A DNA stretch of 29,309 bases from CAZSPL01 sp964608735 (GTDB taxonomy: Bacteria; JAJVIF01; JAPKYR01; CAZSPL01): positions 1-29,309 of the forward strand of contig CAZSPL010000016.1 of the NCBI GenBank assembly GCA_964608735.1. The letters run 5' to 3'. Below the pieces are notes generated by a model. It saw only the letters and a program-made list of their open reading frames with translations. It was not told where the DNA came from and did not search any database. This document shows positions 7,386-15,822 of this stretch, piece after piece (the stretch's first letter is position 1; the number at the start of each line of letters is the position of its first letter). A program made the translations under genes and the position numbers.

Positions 7386-9668
7386 TTATCGGATCAGGTT
7401 GATGACATCCTGCAGCAACTCCGACTGAACGGTGATAATCCTGCTGTTAGCCTGGTATGAACGCTGGGCGATGATAAGCTCGGTGAACTCCGTCGCCGCA
7501 TCGACATTGGACTGCTCGAGCGCGCCCGGAATGATGACGCCCGCGCCGCCGGTACCCGGTGAGCGCGCGTTCGATATCCCGGAGTTCGCGCTCTGGAGGA
7601 ACGTGTTATCCCCCCGCCGCTGAAGCCCGGCCGGGTTCGCGAACAGCCCGAGGGCAAGGCGGGCTATCGGACGTGTCAGTCCGTTGGAGAAAATGCCCCG
7701 CAATACGCCAGTGGTGTCGAATGCGAACGACTGCAGGATACCCATCGTCCACCCGTCCTGATTGTCGGCCGCGGTGGTCGAAGGCGACGCGAACTGCGTG
7801 ACGCCCTTGAGCAGTTCCCCCTCGCCATTGTAAATCGGGGTTACCTGCATTGCAGTCGCCCCGAGCGGCTGGAACGTTATCGGGTTCGCCGGGTTGGTGC
7901 TGCTGATAAGCCCGGATGTTCCGAACTCCATCGTCCCGGTACTGTTGAGCAATGTGATGTTCGGTTCATCGGGAAGCTCCGCGGTCCAGTCCCAGGTATT
8001 TTCACCGACATGTTGGAAATTGACGACAAGGTTGTGGGCGGTGCCGAGAGAATCGAATATATCCACTGATGCCTGGTGCACAAACGCGTCGTGCGTGATG
8101 ATGGCCGCCTGTCCAGCCGTTAGCTCATCCGCGGTCAACACAACCCCGGGGATAAGCGGGAATGGCGGGTTCTCGCCCAGAATAAGAAGCGAGAGGTCTT
8201 CGAGAGTCGATGGCAGCCCCGCGGGCGGGCCGTGCTCAATCTCCCGGCTGAAGCCGAGCGTGCCGTCATCGGGAGCAAACGTGTTACTCGCTCTTGCATT
8301 GGTGCCGTTGTTCACGACATACCAGCCCGACGGCGGCGGAACGGTATTCGCTTCAAATGTGCCGATGGTATCCAGGCCAAGGAGGGCGAGGTTCGACGGA
8401 GCTCCCGACTCTTCGATCCTGATCTCGTTATTCTCGCCCTCTATCTGTTGCATGAGCGTAAGTGTGCCGTTCGCGTTGGCGGTCGCAGTGACATTAACGC
8501 CCGTTGCCGCGTTAATCGCCGCCGCTATATGCGCCGCGTTCTGCGCGCTCGTGTTGGTGATCGGAGTCGCGGTGTAGGTGATGACAACGCCGTTCATCGT
8601 GATCGAATTCGCCAGGAGAGTGCCGGCGATTACGGGGGTGGATGTCGTATCCCTCGCGGCTGTGGCATCGGTGACCACAATGGTATGCGTGCCCGCCAAC
8701 GCGGAGGATGCTTCCGGAGCCTCGTATGTCCCGGCGGTAAGCCCGACATCGTTCAAGTACAAGGGGATGCCCGCAATAATCACATCGGCTTCGCCGCCGA
8801 GCAGCGAATCGATTATCAGCCCGCCTGAACTCGTTGCCCGGGCATATACAGTCGTCGACTGGTTATTGATCTGTTGAGCGACAAACTCGGCGTTGTCGAC
8901 GGAGTCACCCCAGGTCCAGGTCGCGGGGAATGTGATGTCGATATTCTGCCCGTTAATGACAAGATCGTTGCCCGGTGTAAGCGTGGTATCCTCATTGCCG
9001 ACCGCGAAAGTCGCCGCGACAATCCCGCCCTGGTGAGACGCGATCGGCAGCATTATTCCCGCCGCCGTCGTAAGCCCCGTGCTGCCCGCGGTCTGAAGCT
9101 CCGCCGAGCCGAATGTGTACGACGAGGCATCGAGGTTTGACCGATAGCTGACCTCGGTCGTAGCGCGGGCTTCGAGTTTCTCACCGAAGTTGATGGTGAT
9201 ATCACTCGGGCTTAGACTGTCAAGGATTTCAAGGCCGTCAGCGGCACGCTGGGTGAATCCCTGCAGCCGGAAACCATTCGGGTCTACGATCGCACCGGTG
9301 GCGTCAAGGCTGAAATTACCGGAGCGGCTGTAGTAGTCGTTGACGCCGTCCGATACAATGAAGAACCCTTCACCGTTGATGGCAAGGTCGGTTATGTTCC
9401 CGGTACTTTGAATGGAGCCCTGGTTGATATTGGTGTCTATGCTGCTCAGCTTGGTGCCGAGCCCGACCTGCATGGGGTTGGTACCGCCACGTGTGGCGGT
9501 GGGGCTGGATGCCGACCTCATGGTCTGCGACAGCAGGTCGGCGAATGTTACCCGCGAGCTTTTAAACCCGAACGTATTCAGGTTCGCTATGTTGTTGGCG
9601 ATTACGTCCAGCTTGACTTGCTGGTTGCGTAATCCTGATATCGCGCTGAAAAATGCACGCCCGGTCAT
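7386..9668 (-). CDS. flgE: Flagellar hook protein FlgE, enlarged (760 aa)
   Basis: FlgE polymerises into the curved hook that joins the basal body to the filament. The N-terminus has the rod/hook signature (GLRNQQVKLDVIANNIANLN, residues 12-31). The C-terminus has the matching helix (TELIIAQRSYQANSRII, 729-745). Between them lie hook-type beta domains and two FLN-like inserts at about 235-315 and 354-438. Each insert has an ING or MNG turn, an Ala-rich helix carrying an INxx motif, and a beta pair. These inserts help make the protein much longer than the roughly 400-residue enterobacterial form. The ATG has GGAGG 7 bases upstream. The gene is last in the fliK-flgD-orf-flgE operon, 54 bases after the small flagellar gene. 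Confidence 0.95.
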   Translation of the reverse strand: MTGRAFFSAISGLRNQQVKLDVIANNIANLNTFGFKSSRVTFADLLSQTMRSASSPTATRGGTNPMQVGLGTKLSSIDTNINQGSIQSTGNITDLAINGEGFFIVSDGVNDYYSRSGNFSLDATGAIVDPNGFRLQGFTQRAADGLEILDSLSPSDITINFGEKLEARATTEVSYRSNLDASSYTFGSAELQTAGSTGLTTAAGIMLPIASHQGGIVAATFAVGNEDTTLTPGNDLVINGQNIDITFPATWTWGDSVDNAEFVAQQINNQSTTVYARATSSGGLIIDSLLGGEADVIIAGIPLYLNDVGLTAGTYEAPEASSALAGTHTIVVTDATAARDTTSTPVIAGTLLANSITMNGVVITYTATPITNTSAQNAAHIAAAINAATGVNVTATANANGTLTLMQQIEGENNEIRIEESGAPSNLALLGLDTIGTFEANTVPPPSGWYVVNNGTNARASNTFAPDDGTLGFSREIEHGPPAGLPSTLEDLSLLILGENPPFPLIPGVVLTADELTAGQAAIITHDAFVHQASVDIFDSLGTAHNLVVNFQHVGENTWDWTAELPDEPNITLLNSTGTMEFGTSGLISSTNPANPITFQPLGATAMQVTPIYNGEGELLKGVTQFASPSTTAADNQDGWTMGILQSFAFDTTGVLRGIFSNGLTRPIARLALGLFANPAGLQRRGDNTFLQSANSGISNARSPGTGGAGVIIPGALEQSNVDAATEFTELIIAQRSYQANSRIITVQSELLQDVINLIR

Positions 9669-9722
9669 GGGAAATCCTCCAATGTATACGTATTCCGGCC
9701 CTCCCCATGGCTGGGCAAAAAA

Positions 9723-10112
9723 CTAAGAAATCACAGCCGAGTCGATGTTAGTGACCACATCATCTTTCATCTGTTCCGTCTCGAACGCCGTTACGACGGT
9801 CCTGTTGGGGACCGCCACTATAAACGCCAGCGAATCGATCAACACCAGCGAATCGCGCGCGCCTTTGGACTCCGCCTTGTCGACGGCAGACTGAAGCCGC
9901 GACATAAGCTCCTCCGTCGCCTCTATCCCCCTGCTCGCAAGCCGCCTGTCTGCATGCGCACTGAACTTCACCGGGCGCGACGCGACCACATCGTGCAGTA
10001 TCGCCGCGAAATCTCCGGTGCCGATGGACACGGAAGCCGATGGGCGCGGGCTCTTGCCCGGTTCAACCGGCTTGACGGGTCCTGTTATATTCGGGTCAAA
10101 TATCGGATTCAT
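9723..10112 (-). CDS. Small flagellar operon protein (TIGR02530-like)
   Basis: This 129-residue protein has a Pro-rich N-terminal third. A conserved block follows: KFSAHADRRLASRGIE (49-64), then GARDSLVLIDSLAFIVAVPN (84-103) and RTVVTA. From memory, this pattern matches the small flagellar-operon protein family (TIGR02530) found between flgD and flgE in many Gram-positive and deep-branching bacteria. Its precise role is not established to my knowledge; a role in hook assembly is inferred from position only. It starts at an ATG 21 bases after flgD. Confidence 0.85.
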   Translation of the reverse strand: MNPIFDPNITGPVKPVEPGKSPRPSASVSIGTGDFAAILHDVVASRPVKFSAHADRRLASRGIEATEELMSRLQSAVDKAESKGARDSLVLIDSLAFIVAVPNRTVVTAFETEQMKDDVVTNIDSAVIS

Positions 10113-10133
10113 CTGTAATCCCCTCCGTGGGAT

Positions 10134-10577
10134 CTATTCTTCAGGTGTCGACACGTTTACGATATCCAGGATGGAAACTTCGCTGTCGTCATCGAGCCTG
10201 AGTATCGCGCCCGATGTGGTGAAATAGACTTCCTCGACAGTGCCCTTGTATGAATTGCCGGTTCCATCGTCATTCGTAGTCAGGGCAACTACTTCCTTTC
10301 CTATCAGCGACGTCGCCTGGGTCAGTTCCTGGAACTGAAGGAAATGCAGGAACGCATCATTCAGGTCGATGTTCTGCTGCAGGATGTTGAACTGCGAAAG
10401 CTCGCCGAGAAATTCCTGCTGGTCCATCGGGCTGAGCGGGTCCTGGTTCTGTAACTGCGCCACCAGCAGCGTGAGGAAATCATCCGAATTGAGCTCCGGG
10501 CTGGGAGTACGGGCAGCGCCGGTGGGGGATACGAAAGAATTCAATATGGATGCTATATCACTTGTGCTGAATGCCAT
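10134..10577 (-). CDS. flgD: Flagellar hook assembly (capping) protein FlgD, short form
   Basis: FlgD forms the scaffold cap on which hook subunits assemble. The 147 aa contain the N-terminal FlgD signature: DDFLTLLVAQLQNQDPLSPMD (about 31-51), then an EFLGELSQFN motif. The second half carries LIGKEV and a short Tudor-like beta domain. The Ig-like domain of the 231-residue E. coli protein is absent, so this resembles the short forms of Bacillus-like lineages. It follows fliK after 81 bases. Confidence 0.93.
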   Translation of the reverse strand: MAFSTSDIASILNSFVSPTGAARTPSPELNSDDFLTLLVAQLQNQDPLSPMDQQEFLGELSQFNILQQNIDLNDAFLHFLQFQELTQATSLIGKEVVALTTNDDGTGNSYKGTVEEVYFTTSGAILRLDDDSEVSILDIVNVSTPEE

Positions 10578-10658
10578 ATTGCCCTCCTTTGGATAGCAAA
10601 TTCGCCATTGATATAAACCGTATGCTGTTCAAATCACCAACACCTGAATCATTAAACG

Positions 10659-12311
10659 TCAGATCAATAAATCGACGATCGAATCCTCGCTCCTGAAGTA
10701 CAGCCCGCTCATCGCGCCGGCTGTAGCAAGCACGCCGACCGGCTCACCCACGTGCACCCCATTATCCAGAAAAACCGGGTTGTCCGGGCTGTCCAGCGGG
10801 CTGAAGGATTTCCCGCCCTGTTCGCTGCCGTTGTTTAAGAATACATCCAGCGACCCGAGGTCGATGCCCGCATCGGCAAGCTTCTCTATCATCTTCGGGC
10901 CGGCATCATGGATCGCCTTATAAACAACCGGATTCGACGTATGGAACTCCACGCGCACGCCGGCGTCATCGCGCTTGAATTCAACCACGAGCTGCCCAAG
11001 TTCCGGCGGATGCAGCCTCAATCGTACGCTCGCCATGCCTTCCTTGCCGAACTCGGAGACAGCCTGCCGGACATCCTCCACGATGATAGCCACATCCGGC
11101 TCCGCCTGCGGCTGAGCCTTGACGGTTTGCGCGTTCTCGCCCGCGGGCTGCATCAGGAGGCTTTCAAGACCGGCGCGGAACGCCAGGGGCTGATCGTTCG
11201 ACCGGGCCTGGTTGTAATCGGGCAGACCGTATTTCTCATGCGATGCCGCGTCCGCCCTGCTCATCAGCTCTGTGAGCCGCGCGAGCACGCTCTCACGTCC
11301 GGGAGTGATTTCTATTTTTTCTATTCCTGAAGTATCAAACCTGGGTTGTGTACCGCGTGCGGACGCATCCATATCCCCCCGGGCTTTCCACCACGGACCA
11401 ATTTTCGAATCATTCTTAATAACCGGCTGGTCGATGAGCTCAGCCGATATCTTTTCTGCGTTTGTTTTACCTGTATCAGTGGAAACGTCCACCCCTGCGC
11501 GCGCTGCCGAATCAAGAAGATTATTCTGAGCTTGTATGAATTCGCGAATCCTGCCCGCCTTATCGCCTTCATTCACGGTTTCCCCACTCGACTGTTCCTG
11601 CTGCCGGGCTTTCATCGCTTGAATAAAATCGAGCAGCTTCGAAGGATCCTCCAGCACCCGCTGCATCCCCTGGTCGAGCCCACCGGGAATTGCATCGCGC
11701 AGCGCGGCGAAGGCGGATTCCGCCTCGCCTGAATCGCGAGCCGCTTGCATCACGGCCGGAGCCTCAATTGCTAACCTTGGTCCAAGCGATTCCCCGCTGA
11801 GCCCATTGCTGCCTCCCGGCCCTTGATTTGCGATCCCATTCGCCCCGGTTTCGGTATTCAGAAGATTCTGCAGCCAATCCTCGAGCGCCTGTATCAGTAA
11901 ATCGAGCTTCTGCTTTCGAGGATCGACCACCGCAACTGTATCTTCTTTCGTAACTCCCGGAGCCTGGCTCACATCGCCGCTCTTTTTGGATTCAGCCCGT
12001 TTAACGGCTTCTGGGCGGCTTTCGTGTTTCAAGGCAGTCGTTGGCTCTTTCGTTCTATGCGCGAGGTCGCTCTCCTTGGTCCGCTCTTCTTTCCTGGCTT
12101 CATTCCCCCGATTTTTTGGGGCGTTGTTTTCATTACGCTCCCGCCTCTGGACTTCCCGGTCGAGCTGTTTTGCAAAACCGCTCTCTTTGCGCGCCTGCTC
12201 TGTCTGGGGCTGCGATTGCGGCCTTTCCGCGGCGCGTACCGGTTCGGGGAATTTTTCAGGAAGAAGTATCTCGGCTACCGGCACGGCATGAATAATGCCG
12301 TGCGGAATCAA
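10659..12311 (-). CDS. fliK: Flagellar hook-length control protein FliK
   Basis: FliK acts as the secreted molecular ruler that switches export specificity when the hook is complete. The 550 aa begin with a long, charged, low-complexity region (about 20-130). The C-terminal Flg_hook domain lies at about 408-492, with the signature LRLHPPELGQLVVEF (431-445). A tail of about 58 residues follows. The start is TTG (12309-12311), supported by a near-perfect AAGGAGGTG (12316-12324); no in-frame ATG lies nearby. A strong hairpin (12282-12302) sits within codons 4-10. This is the first gene of the hook operon, separated by 308 bases and a terminator from rpsI. Confidence 0.93.
   Translation of the reverse strand: MIPHGIIHAVPVAEILLPEKFPEPVRAAERPQSQPQTEQARKESGFAKQLDREVQRRERNENNAPKNRGNEARKEERTKESDLAHRTKEPTTALKHESRPEAVKRAESKKSGDVSQAPGVTKEDTVAVVDPRKQKLDLLIQALEDWLQNLLNTETGANGIANQGPGGSNGLSGESLGPRLAIEAPAVMQAARDSGEAESAFAALRDAIPGGLDQGMQRVLEDPSKLLDFIQAMKARQQEQSSGETVNEGDKAGRIREFIQAQNNLLDSAARAGVDVSTDTGKTNAEKISAELIDQPVIKNDSKIGPWWKARGDMDASARGTQPRFDTSGIEKIEITPGRESVLARLTELMSRADAASHEKYGLPDYNQARSNDQPLAFRAGLESLLMQPAGENAQTVKAQPQAEPDVAIIVEDVRQAVSEFGKEGMASVRLRLHPPELGQLVVEFKRDDAGVRVEFHTSNPVVYKAIHDAGPKMIEKLADAGIDLGSLDVFLNNGSEQGGKSFSPLDSPDNPVFLDNGVHVGEPVGVLATAGAMSGLYFRSEDSIVDLLI
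12282..12302 (-). promoter_or_regulatory. Perfect 8-bp hairpin inside the first codons of fliK
   Basis: CACGGCAT (12282-12289) and ATGCCGTG (12295-12302) form a perfect 8-bp stem with a 5-base loop. It begins 6 bases after the TTG start codon. Strong structure this close to a start can either slow ribosome clearance or favour initiation at a weak start by pausing. The structure is seen; the effect is inferred. Confidence 0.45.
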
Positions 12312-12478
12312 TAAGCACCTCCTTGTCCTTTCCGCACGAGATATTAATCTTTCGAACCCGCCTCATAGGGGCCCATAAACCTCAATCGGGCCGACAGTGA
12401 CGGCATATGGCAGCGCCGCCGCTCCTTCGATCCTCATACATACATTATTCGGAAGTTACCGGGAGAACTTTCGCCCTT

Positions 12479-12494
12479 GACAGAATATTTTGTC
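12479..12494. promoter_or_regulatory. Imperfect 16-bp dyad upstream of fliK
   Basis: GACAGAATATTTTGTC has GACA/TGTC arms around an AATATT centre, with one mismatched position in each half. It lies about 170 bases upstream of the fliK start, just past the likely promoter zone. It could be an operator or a chance AT-rich palindrome. Confidence 0.2.
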
Positions 12495-12564
12495 GAATTT
12501 TTTCAGATTTAATTGTACTTTATATCATCTCTTTAAATTTAAACGGCACATGAGCCCGATAATG

Positions 12565-12588
12565 AAAAAGCCCGGCGCAGGCCGGGCT
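12565..12588 (-). terminator. Intrinsic terminator of the ribosomal supercluster
   Basis: AGCCCGGC (12569-12576) and GCCGGGCT (12581-12588) form an 8-bp GC-rich stem with a 4-base loop. On the minus strand the stem is followed by a T-run (12569-12565). It lies 31 bases past the rpsI stop and should end the long ribosomal transcript before the flagellar operon. Confidence 0.9.
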
Positions 12589-12619
12589 GTAATTTCGCAT
12601 GGTTATCTATGATGGAAGT

Positions 12620-13048
12620 TTAACGCTTGCTGAACTGGAACTTCTTGCGGGCACGCTTCCGGCCGTATTTTTTACTTTCTTTCACCCGGGCATCCCGTGA
12701 AAGGAACCCGGCGGATTTAAGCATGGGCCTGAATGTCGGGTCGGCTTTCTCCAATGCGCGCGCGAGGCCGAGCCTTACAGCGTCCGCCTGGCCCGCGATG
12801 CCGCCGCCGCGAACACGCGCGAAGACATCGTAACGCCCTTCCCGCGAAATAACTTTCAAGGGCGAAATCGCTTTCACGGTCTGCGCCTCCCTGTGAAAAT
12901 AATCACGGGCCGGTTTTTCGTTGACCAGGAATTTGCCGTCACCGGGAACTATTTTCACTCGCGCGATGGAGCATTTACGCTTACCCGTAGCGAGCACTGA
13001 AACGGGCTGGTCGTCCTTGACTTCATTCGGAATAATCGCTTCGACCAA
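12620..13048 (-). CDS. rpsI: Small subunit ribosomal protein S9
   Basis: S9 belongs to the 30S head, and its C-terminal Lys-Arg tail reaches the P-site tRNA. The 142 aa include ATGKRKCSIARVKI (about 20-33), the GGGIAGQADAVRLGLARAL block and a basic C-terminus ending FQFSKR. The start is TTG (13046-13048) with GAGGTG (13056-13061) 7 bases upstream, and no in-frame ATG fits the family N-terminus. It is separated from rplM by one base, so the two are translationally linked as in most bacteria. Confidence 0.97.
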   Translation of the reverse strand: MVEAIIPNEVKDDQPVSVLATGKRKCSIARVKIVPGDGKFLVNEKPARDYFHREAQTVKAISPLKVISREGRYDVFARVRGGGIAGQADAVRLGLARALEKADPTFRPMLKSAGFLSRDARVKESKKYGRKRARKKFQFSKR

Positions 13049-13049
13049 T

Positions 13050-13511
13050 TTATTTCACCTCTTTGACTGTCTTGATGTATCTGTCGGGAAACTCTTTCGG
13101 CCTCTGCGCCTGGTGCGGATGCCTCGGCCCGGGATAGACCTTGAGCTTTCGCTGCATCGCGCGCCCGAGGCGGTTCTTCGGGAGCATATTCTTGACCGCC
13201 AGTTCGATGATCTTCTCCGGGCGGCGCTTGATGAGCTGCTCGAATCTCTCTTCCTTGATGGCGCCGGGATATCCCGAATGCCTGAAGTAGGCCTTGTCTT
13301 TCGCCTTGTTACCGGTGACCCGCACCTTATTGGCGTTGATCGCCACGACGAAATCGCCGTTGTCGAGATGCGGCGCGTAGTCCGGTTTATGTTTCCCGAT
13401 GAGAACGTGAGCGATAGCGGCGGCGGCGCGCCCGAGGGTCTTGCCCTCGAGGTCGATAACCCACCAGTCGCGATTGAGCTCTTCCGCTCTCGGTGTATGC
13501 GTCCTGTTCAA
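13050..13511 (-). CDS. rplM: Large subunit ribosomal protein L13
   Basis: L13 is an early-assembly 50S protein. The 153 aa carry WWVIDLEGKTLGRAAAAIAH (16-35), the IGKHKPDYAPHLDNGDFVV segment and the MLPKNRLGRAM motif. The start is TTG (13509-13511) with GAGG (13521-13524) 9 bases upstream. In E. coli L13 represses the rplM-rpsI mRNA. A small hairpin (13534-13553) just upstream could belong to such a control region, but this is inferred. Confidence 0.97.
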   Translation of the reverse strand: MNRTHTPRAEELNRDWWVIDLEGKTLGRAAAAIAHVLIGKHKPDYAPHLDNGDFVVAINANKVRVTGNKAKDKAYFRHSGYPGAIKEERFEQLIKRRPEKIIELAVKNMLPKNRLGRAMQRKLKVYPGPRHPHQAQRPKEFPDRYIKTVKEVK

Positions 13512-13533
13512 CTTCGTAAACCTCTTGTTGGAT

Positions 13534-13553
13534 GCCCGGCATTATTCCCGGGC
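13534..13553 (-). promoter_or_regulatory. Hairpin in the truA-rplM leader
   Basis: GCCCGG (13534-13539) and CCGGGC (13548-13553) form a 6-bp stem with an 8-base loop. On the minus strand there is no T-run after it, so it is not a standard terminator. It ends 9 bases before the rplM ribosome-binding site. It could be a processing or autoregulation element. Confidence 0.35.
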
Positions 13554-13568
13554 GTATATCTCAACTCG

Positions 13569-14318
13569 TCAATAATAAACTTCCATAAGGAACAAGCCCT
13601 TCGCCGGAGCCACATGTTTGCAGGCCCCGACCCGGGGGGTTTCAATCCAGCCCGCGATCTCATCGGGGCTCGAATCCCCCCTGCCGGCTTCGATGATAGC
13701 GGCGCTGATGCGGCGCACCATCTGGTAAAGGAATCCCGACCCGCTGACATCGATCTCCAGCAAATCGGAGTGCCCGCTTATCTCCACGACATCGAGCCGC
13801 TTCACCGGATTCTCGCCCTCGTACAGCCTCGGGGAGAACGATGAGAAATCCCTTTCGCCCTGGAACATCGCGGCAATCCTGCGCATCAGTTCGATATCGA
13901 GCTCCCCCCAGACCCAGAGGGAATAGCGGCTCAGGAAAACCGATTCCCGCTCCCCGCGATAGAGCCTGTACTTGTACAGTTTCCCGCGCGCCGAGAACCT
14001 GGCCGAGAAATCCATCTGCCGCTCGACCACCGGGCCGATGCGGATCTCCTGGGCAATAACGGCATTGACGGCTCTCTCTATTTCCTCCGCCGGGAGCAGT
14101 GTCGCGGCTTTGAAGGAAATCATCTGGCCGACCGCGTGTACCCCCGCATCAGTGCGGGACGCGCCCTGGATACGGATCTCCGAGCCAAGCACCCTGCCAA
14201 GGGCCTTCTCCAGGTCCCCTTGAATGGTCGGCTCGCTTGGCTGAACCTGGAAACCCGCGTAGGCGGTGCCGTCGTATGCCACACGTGCCGAGAAATTCCT
14301 CTCGGTAACGTCGTTCAT
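13569..14318 (-). CDS. truA: tRNA pseudouridine(38-40) synthase TruA
   Basis: TruA isomerises uridines at positions 38-40 of the tRNA anticodon arm. The 249 aa include YDGTAYAGFQVQP (15-27) and the catalytic motif RTDAGVHA (55-62), where Asp57 is the expected nucleophile. The later FLYQMVRRI motif is also present. The ATG overlaps the rplQ stop by four bases (ATGA), so translation is coupled. A truA between rplQ and rplM is the arrangement seen in Bacillus-like and several other lineages. Confidence 0.95.
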   Translation of the reverse strand: MNDVTERNFSARVAYDGTAYAGFQVQPSEPTIQGDLEKALGRVLGSEIRIQGASRTDAGVHAVGQMISFKAATLLPAEEIERAVNAVIAQEIRIGPVVERQMDFSARFSARGKLYKYRLYRGERESVFLSRYSLWVWGELDIELMRRIAAMFQGERDFSSFSPRLYEGENPVKRLDVVEISGHSDLLEIDVSGSGFLYQMVRRISAAIIEAGRGDSSPDEIAGWIETPRVGACKHVAPAKGLFLMEVYY

Positions 14319-14674
14319 TTTTGAATGTTCAGTTTAACCAGTGCCATCGGGGCGCCGTCGCCCTGACGCTGGTAACCCTTGATGACAGTCACATAACCCC
14401 CGTCCCTGTCGCCGATCTTCGGCACCACTTCATTCACGAGGTGCTTGATTATATCCCTGTCGCTGATATACCTGCGGATTTGCCTCAGCGAATGAACATC
14501 CCCCGCTTTCGCTTTATGCACCAACTTGTCCGCGAACATTACCAGCGCCCGGGCTTTCGCTTCGGTGGTCATTATCCGCCCGTAGCGGAAAAGCTGCCCG
14601 GCCTGTACGCGCAGAAGCGCCATGCGCTGGTCGGTCGGACGTTCAATTTTTTTATTTCCTTTACGATGTCTCAT
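14315..14674 (-). CDS. rplQ: Large subunit ribosomal protein L17
   Basis: L17 lies near the peptide exit tunnel. The 119 aa begin MRHRKGNKKI and contain TTEAKARALVMFADKLV (about 36-52), with the family's typical C-terminal GYVTVIKGYQRQGDGAPMAL. The ATG start is unambiguous. It follows rpoA after 17 bases, the usual end of the alpha operon. Confidence 0.97.
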   Translation of the reverse strand: MRHRKGNKKIERPTDQRMALLRVQAGQLFRYGRIMTTEAKARALVMFADKLVHKAKAGDVHSLRQIRRYISDRDIIKHLVNEVVPKIGDRDGGYVTVIKGYQRQGDGAPMALVKLNIQK

Positions 14675-14691
14675 AATAATTCACTCCCCCG

Positions 14692-15768
14692 TTATTTCCC
14701 CCTCTTGCCACTGAACAATGTAAGGCCGAACGGTTCGAGCTTTTCCTTGATCTCCTCGAGGGATTTCTCGCCGAAGTTCCGTATTTTCAAGAGCTCGCTC
14801 TCGGGTATCTCTATCAACTCGCCGATGGTGCGTACGCCGATCTTGCGCAGGCAGTTGGCGGGGCGCACGGGCAGCTCCAGCTCGTCGACCAGCTTGGATA
14901 GCACATCGTCGACCGCGGTCTGAATCTCGGCCTCGAAGCGGTAATCCTCGGACGACAGCGGGAACTCGCTGAAGATATTGAAATAGGCAACGACTATATT
15001 CGCAGCTTCGAATAACGCTTCCTTGGGTGTCATGGCGCCGTTGGTTTTAACATCGAGGAACAGCTTGTCAAGCTCGGTTTCCTGCCCGACGCGTGTATTC
15101 TCGACCCGGTAATTCGCCTTGATGACGGGGCTGAACTTGCTGTCGATGAGTATGACGCCCATCGGCGGCTCGGTGACATCGCCCCACTCCTCGTTGAGCT
15201 CGGGGGCAATATGTTTCTCTGCCGATTTGTATCCGATCCCGCGTCCCAGCCCAATCTCCACTTTGAGCTTGCTCTTGTCATCGGTAAGATAGGCGATGTG
15301 GTAGTCGGGGTCGAGGATCTTGACGCTCGCATTGGTTTTGATATCGGCCGCGGTGACTTCGCCTATCCCCTTTGCTTCGAGATGCAGCACCTCGGTGGGA
15401 TTCTCGCTGACTATCGCGACCTTCAAGCCCTTGAAATTCATCATGAGCTCGACGCCGTCTTCCTTGATACCGGGTATCGCGGTGTACTCATGCAGCGGCG
15501 CCTTGGAGCCCTCGTACTTGACGTAAGTAACGGCGCTCCCGGAAATGGACGATATGAGCACGCGCCTGAGGGCATTGCCGATGGTTGTGCCGTAGCCCTG
15601 CGCGAGCGGCGAGAAGACGAAGACCGATTCGCTCAGGTCTTCATCATAGGAAACTTCCTCGACCGTTGGACGCACGAGGTTAAGCCTGTCGATAATCTCC
15701 GTGGTTCGGTCGAACGTGATTTCCTCATCGTTTTCCGTCGAAACGGCTTTTATTCGCACCTCTGCCAT
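14692..15768 (-). CDS. rpoA: DNA-directed RNA polymerase subunit alpha
   Basis: The alpha subunit dimerises to nucleate RNA polymerase and contacts UP elements and activators through its C-terminal domain. The 358 aa are longer than the usual roughly 315-330, with about 30 extra residues before the conserved FVFSPLAQGYGTTIGNALRR block. The N-terminal domain is complete. The C-terminal domain (about 280-350) carries two helix-hairpin-helix-like segments, including LLKIRNFGEKSLEEIKEKL. The ATG has AGAGGG just upstream. It follows rpsD after 54 bases. Confidence 0.97.
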   Translation of the reverse strand: MAEVRIKAVSTENDEEITFDRTTEIIDRLNLVRPTVEEVSYDEDLSESVFVFSPLAQGYGTTIGNALRRVLISSISGSAVTYVKYEGSKAPLHEYTAIPGIKEDGVELMMNFKGLKVAIVSENPTEVLHLEAKGIGEVTAADIKTNASVKILDPDYHIAYLTDDKSKLKVEIGLGRGIGYKSAEKHIAPELNEEWGDVTEPPMGVILIDSKFSPVIKANYRVENTRVGQETELDKLFLDVKTNGAMTPKEALFEAANIVVAYFNIFSEFPLSSEDYRFEAEIQTAVDDVLSKLVDELELPVRPANCLRKIGVRTIGELIEIPESELLKIRNFGEKSLEEIKEKLEPFGLTLFSGKRGK

Positions 15769-15822
15769 AAGACCCTCTTGCCCTCCTGGGTAGGATGAGA
15801 TACCGCGGGCCCGTTATCCGGG

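Larger units (their letters stand above)
12312..12619. other. Intergenic region between rpsI and fliK
   Basis: This 308-base gap holds the ribosomal-operon terminator (12565-12588), an AT-rich stretch (about 12484-12541), the dyad at 12479-12494, and the fliK ribosome-binding site (12316-12324). A minus-strand promoter for the hook operon is expected here. TATAAA- and TACAAT-like hexamers occur in the AT-rich stretch, but no partner -35 is well spaced, and I found no convincing sigma-28 or sigma-54 consensus. No gene is supported. Confidence 0.6.

Noticed and set aside
12380..12445. A 19-codon minus-strand mini-frame upstream of fliK, considered as a leader peptide
   Set aside because: It has no Shine-Dalgarno and no terminator/antiterminator structure, so there is no support for attenuation.
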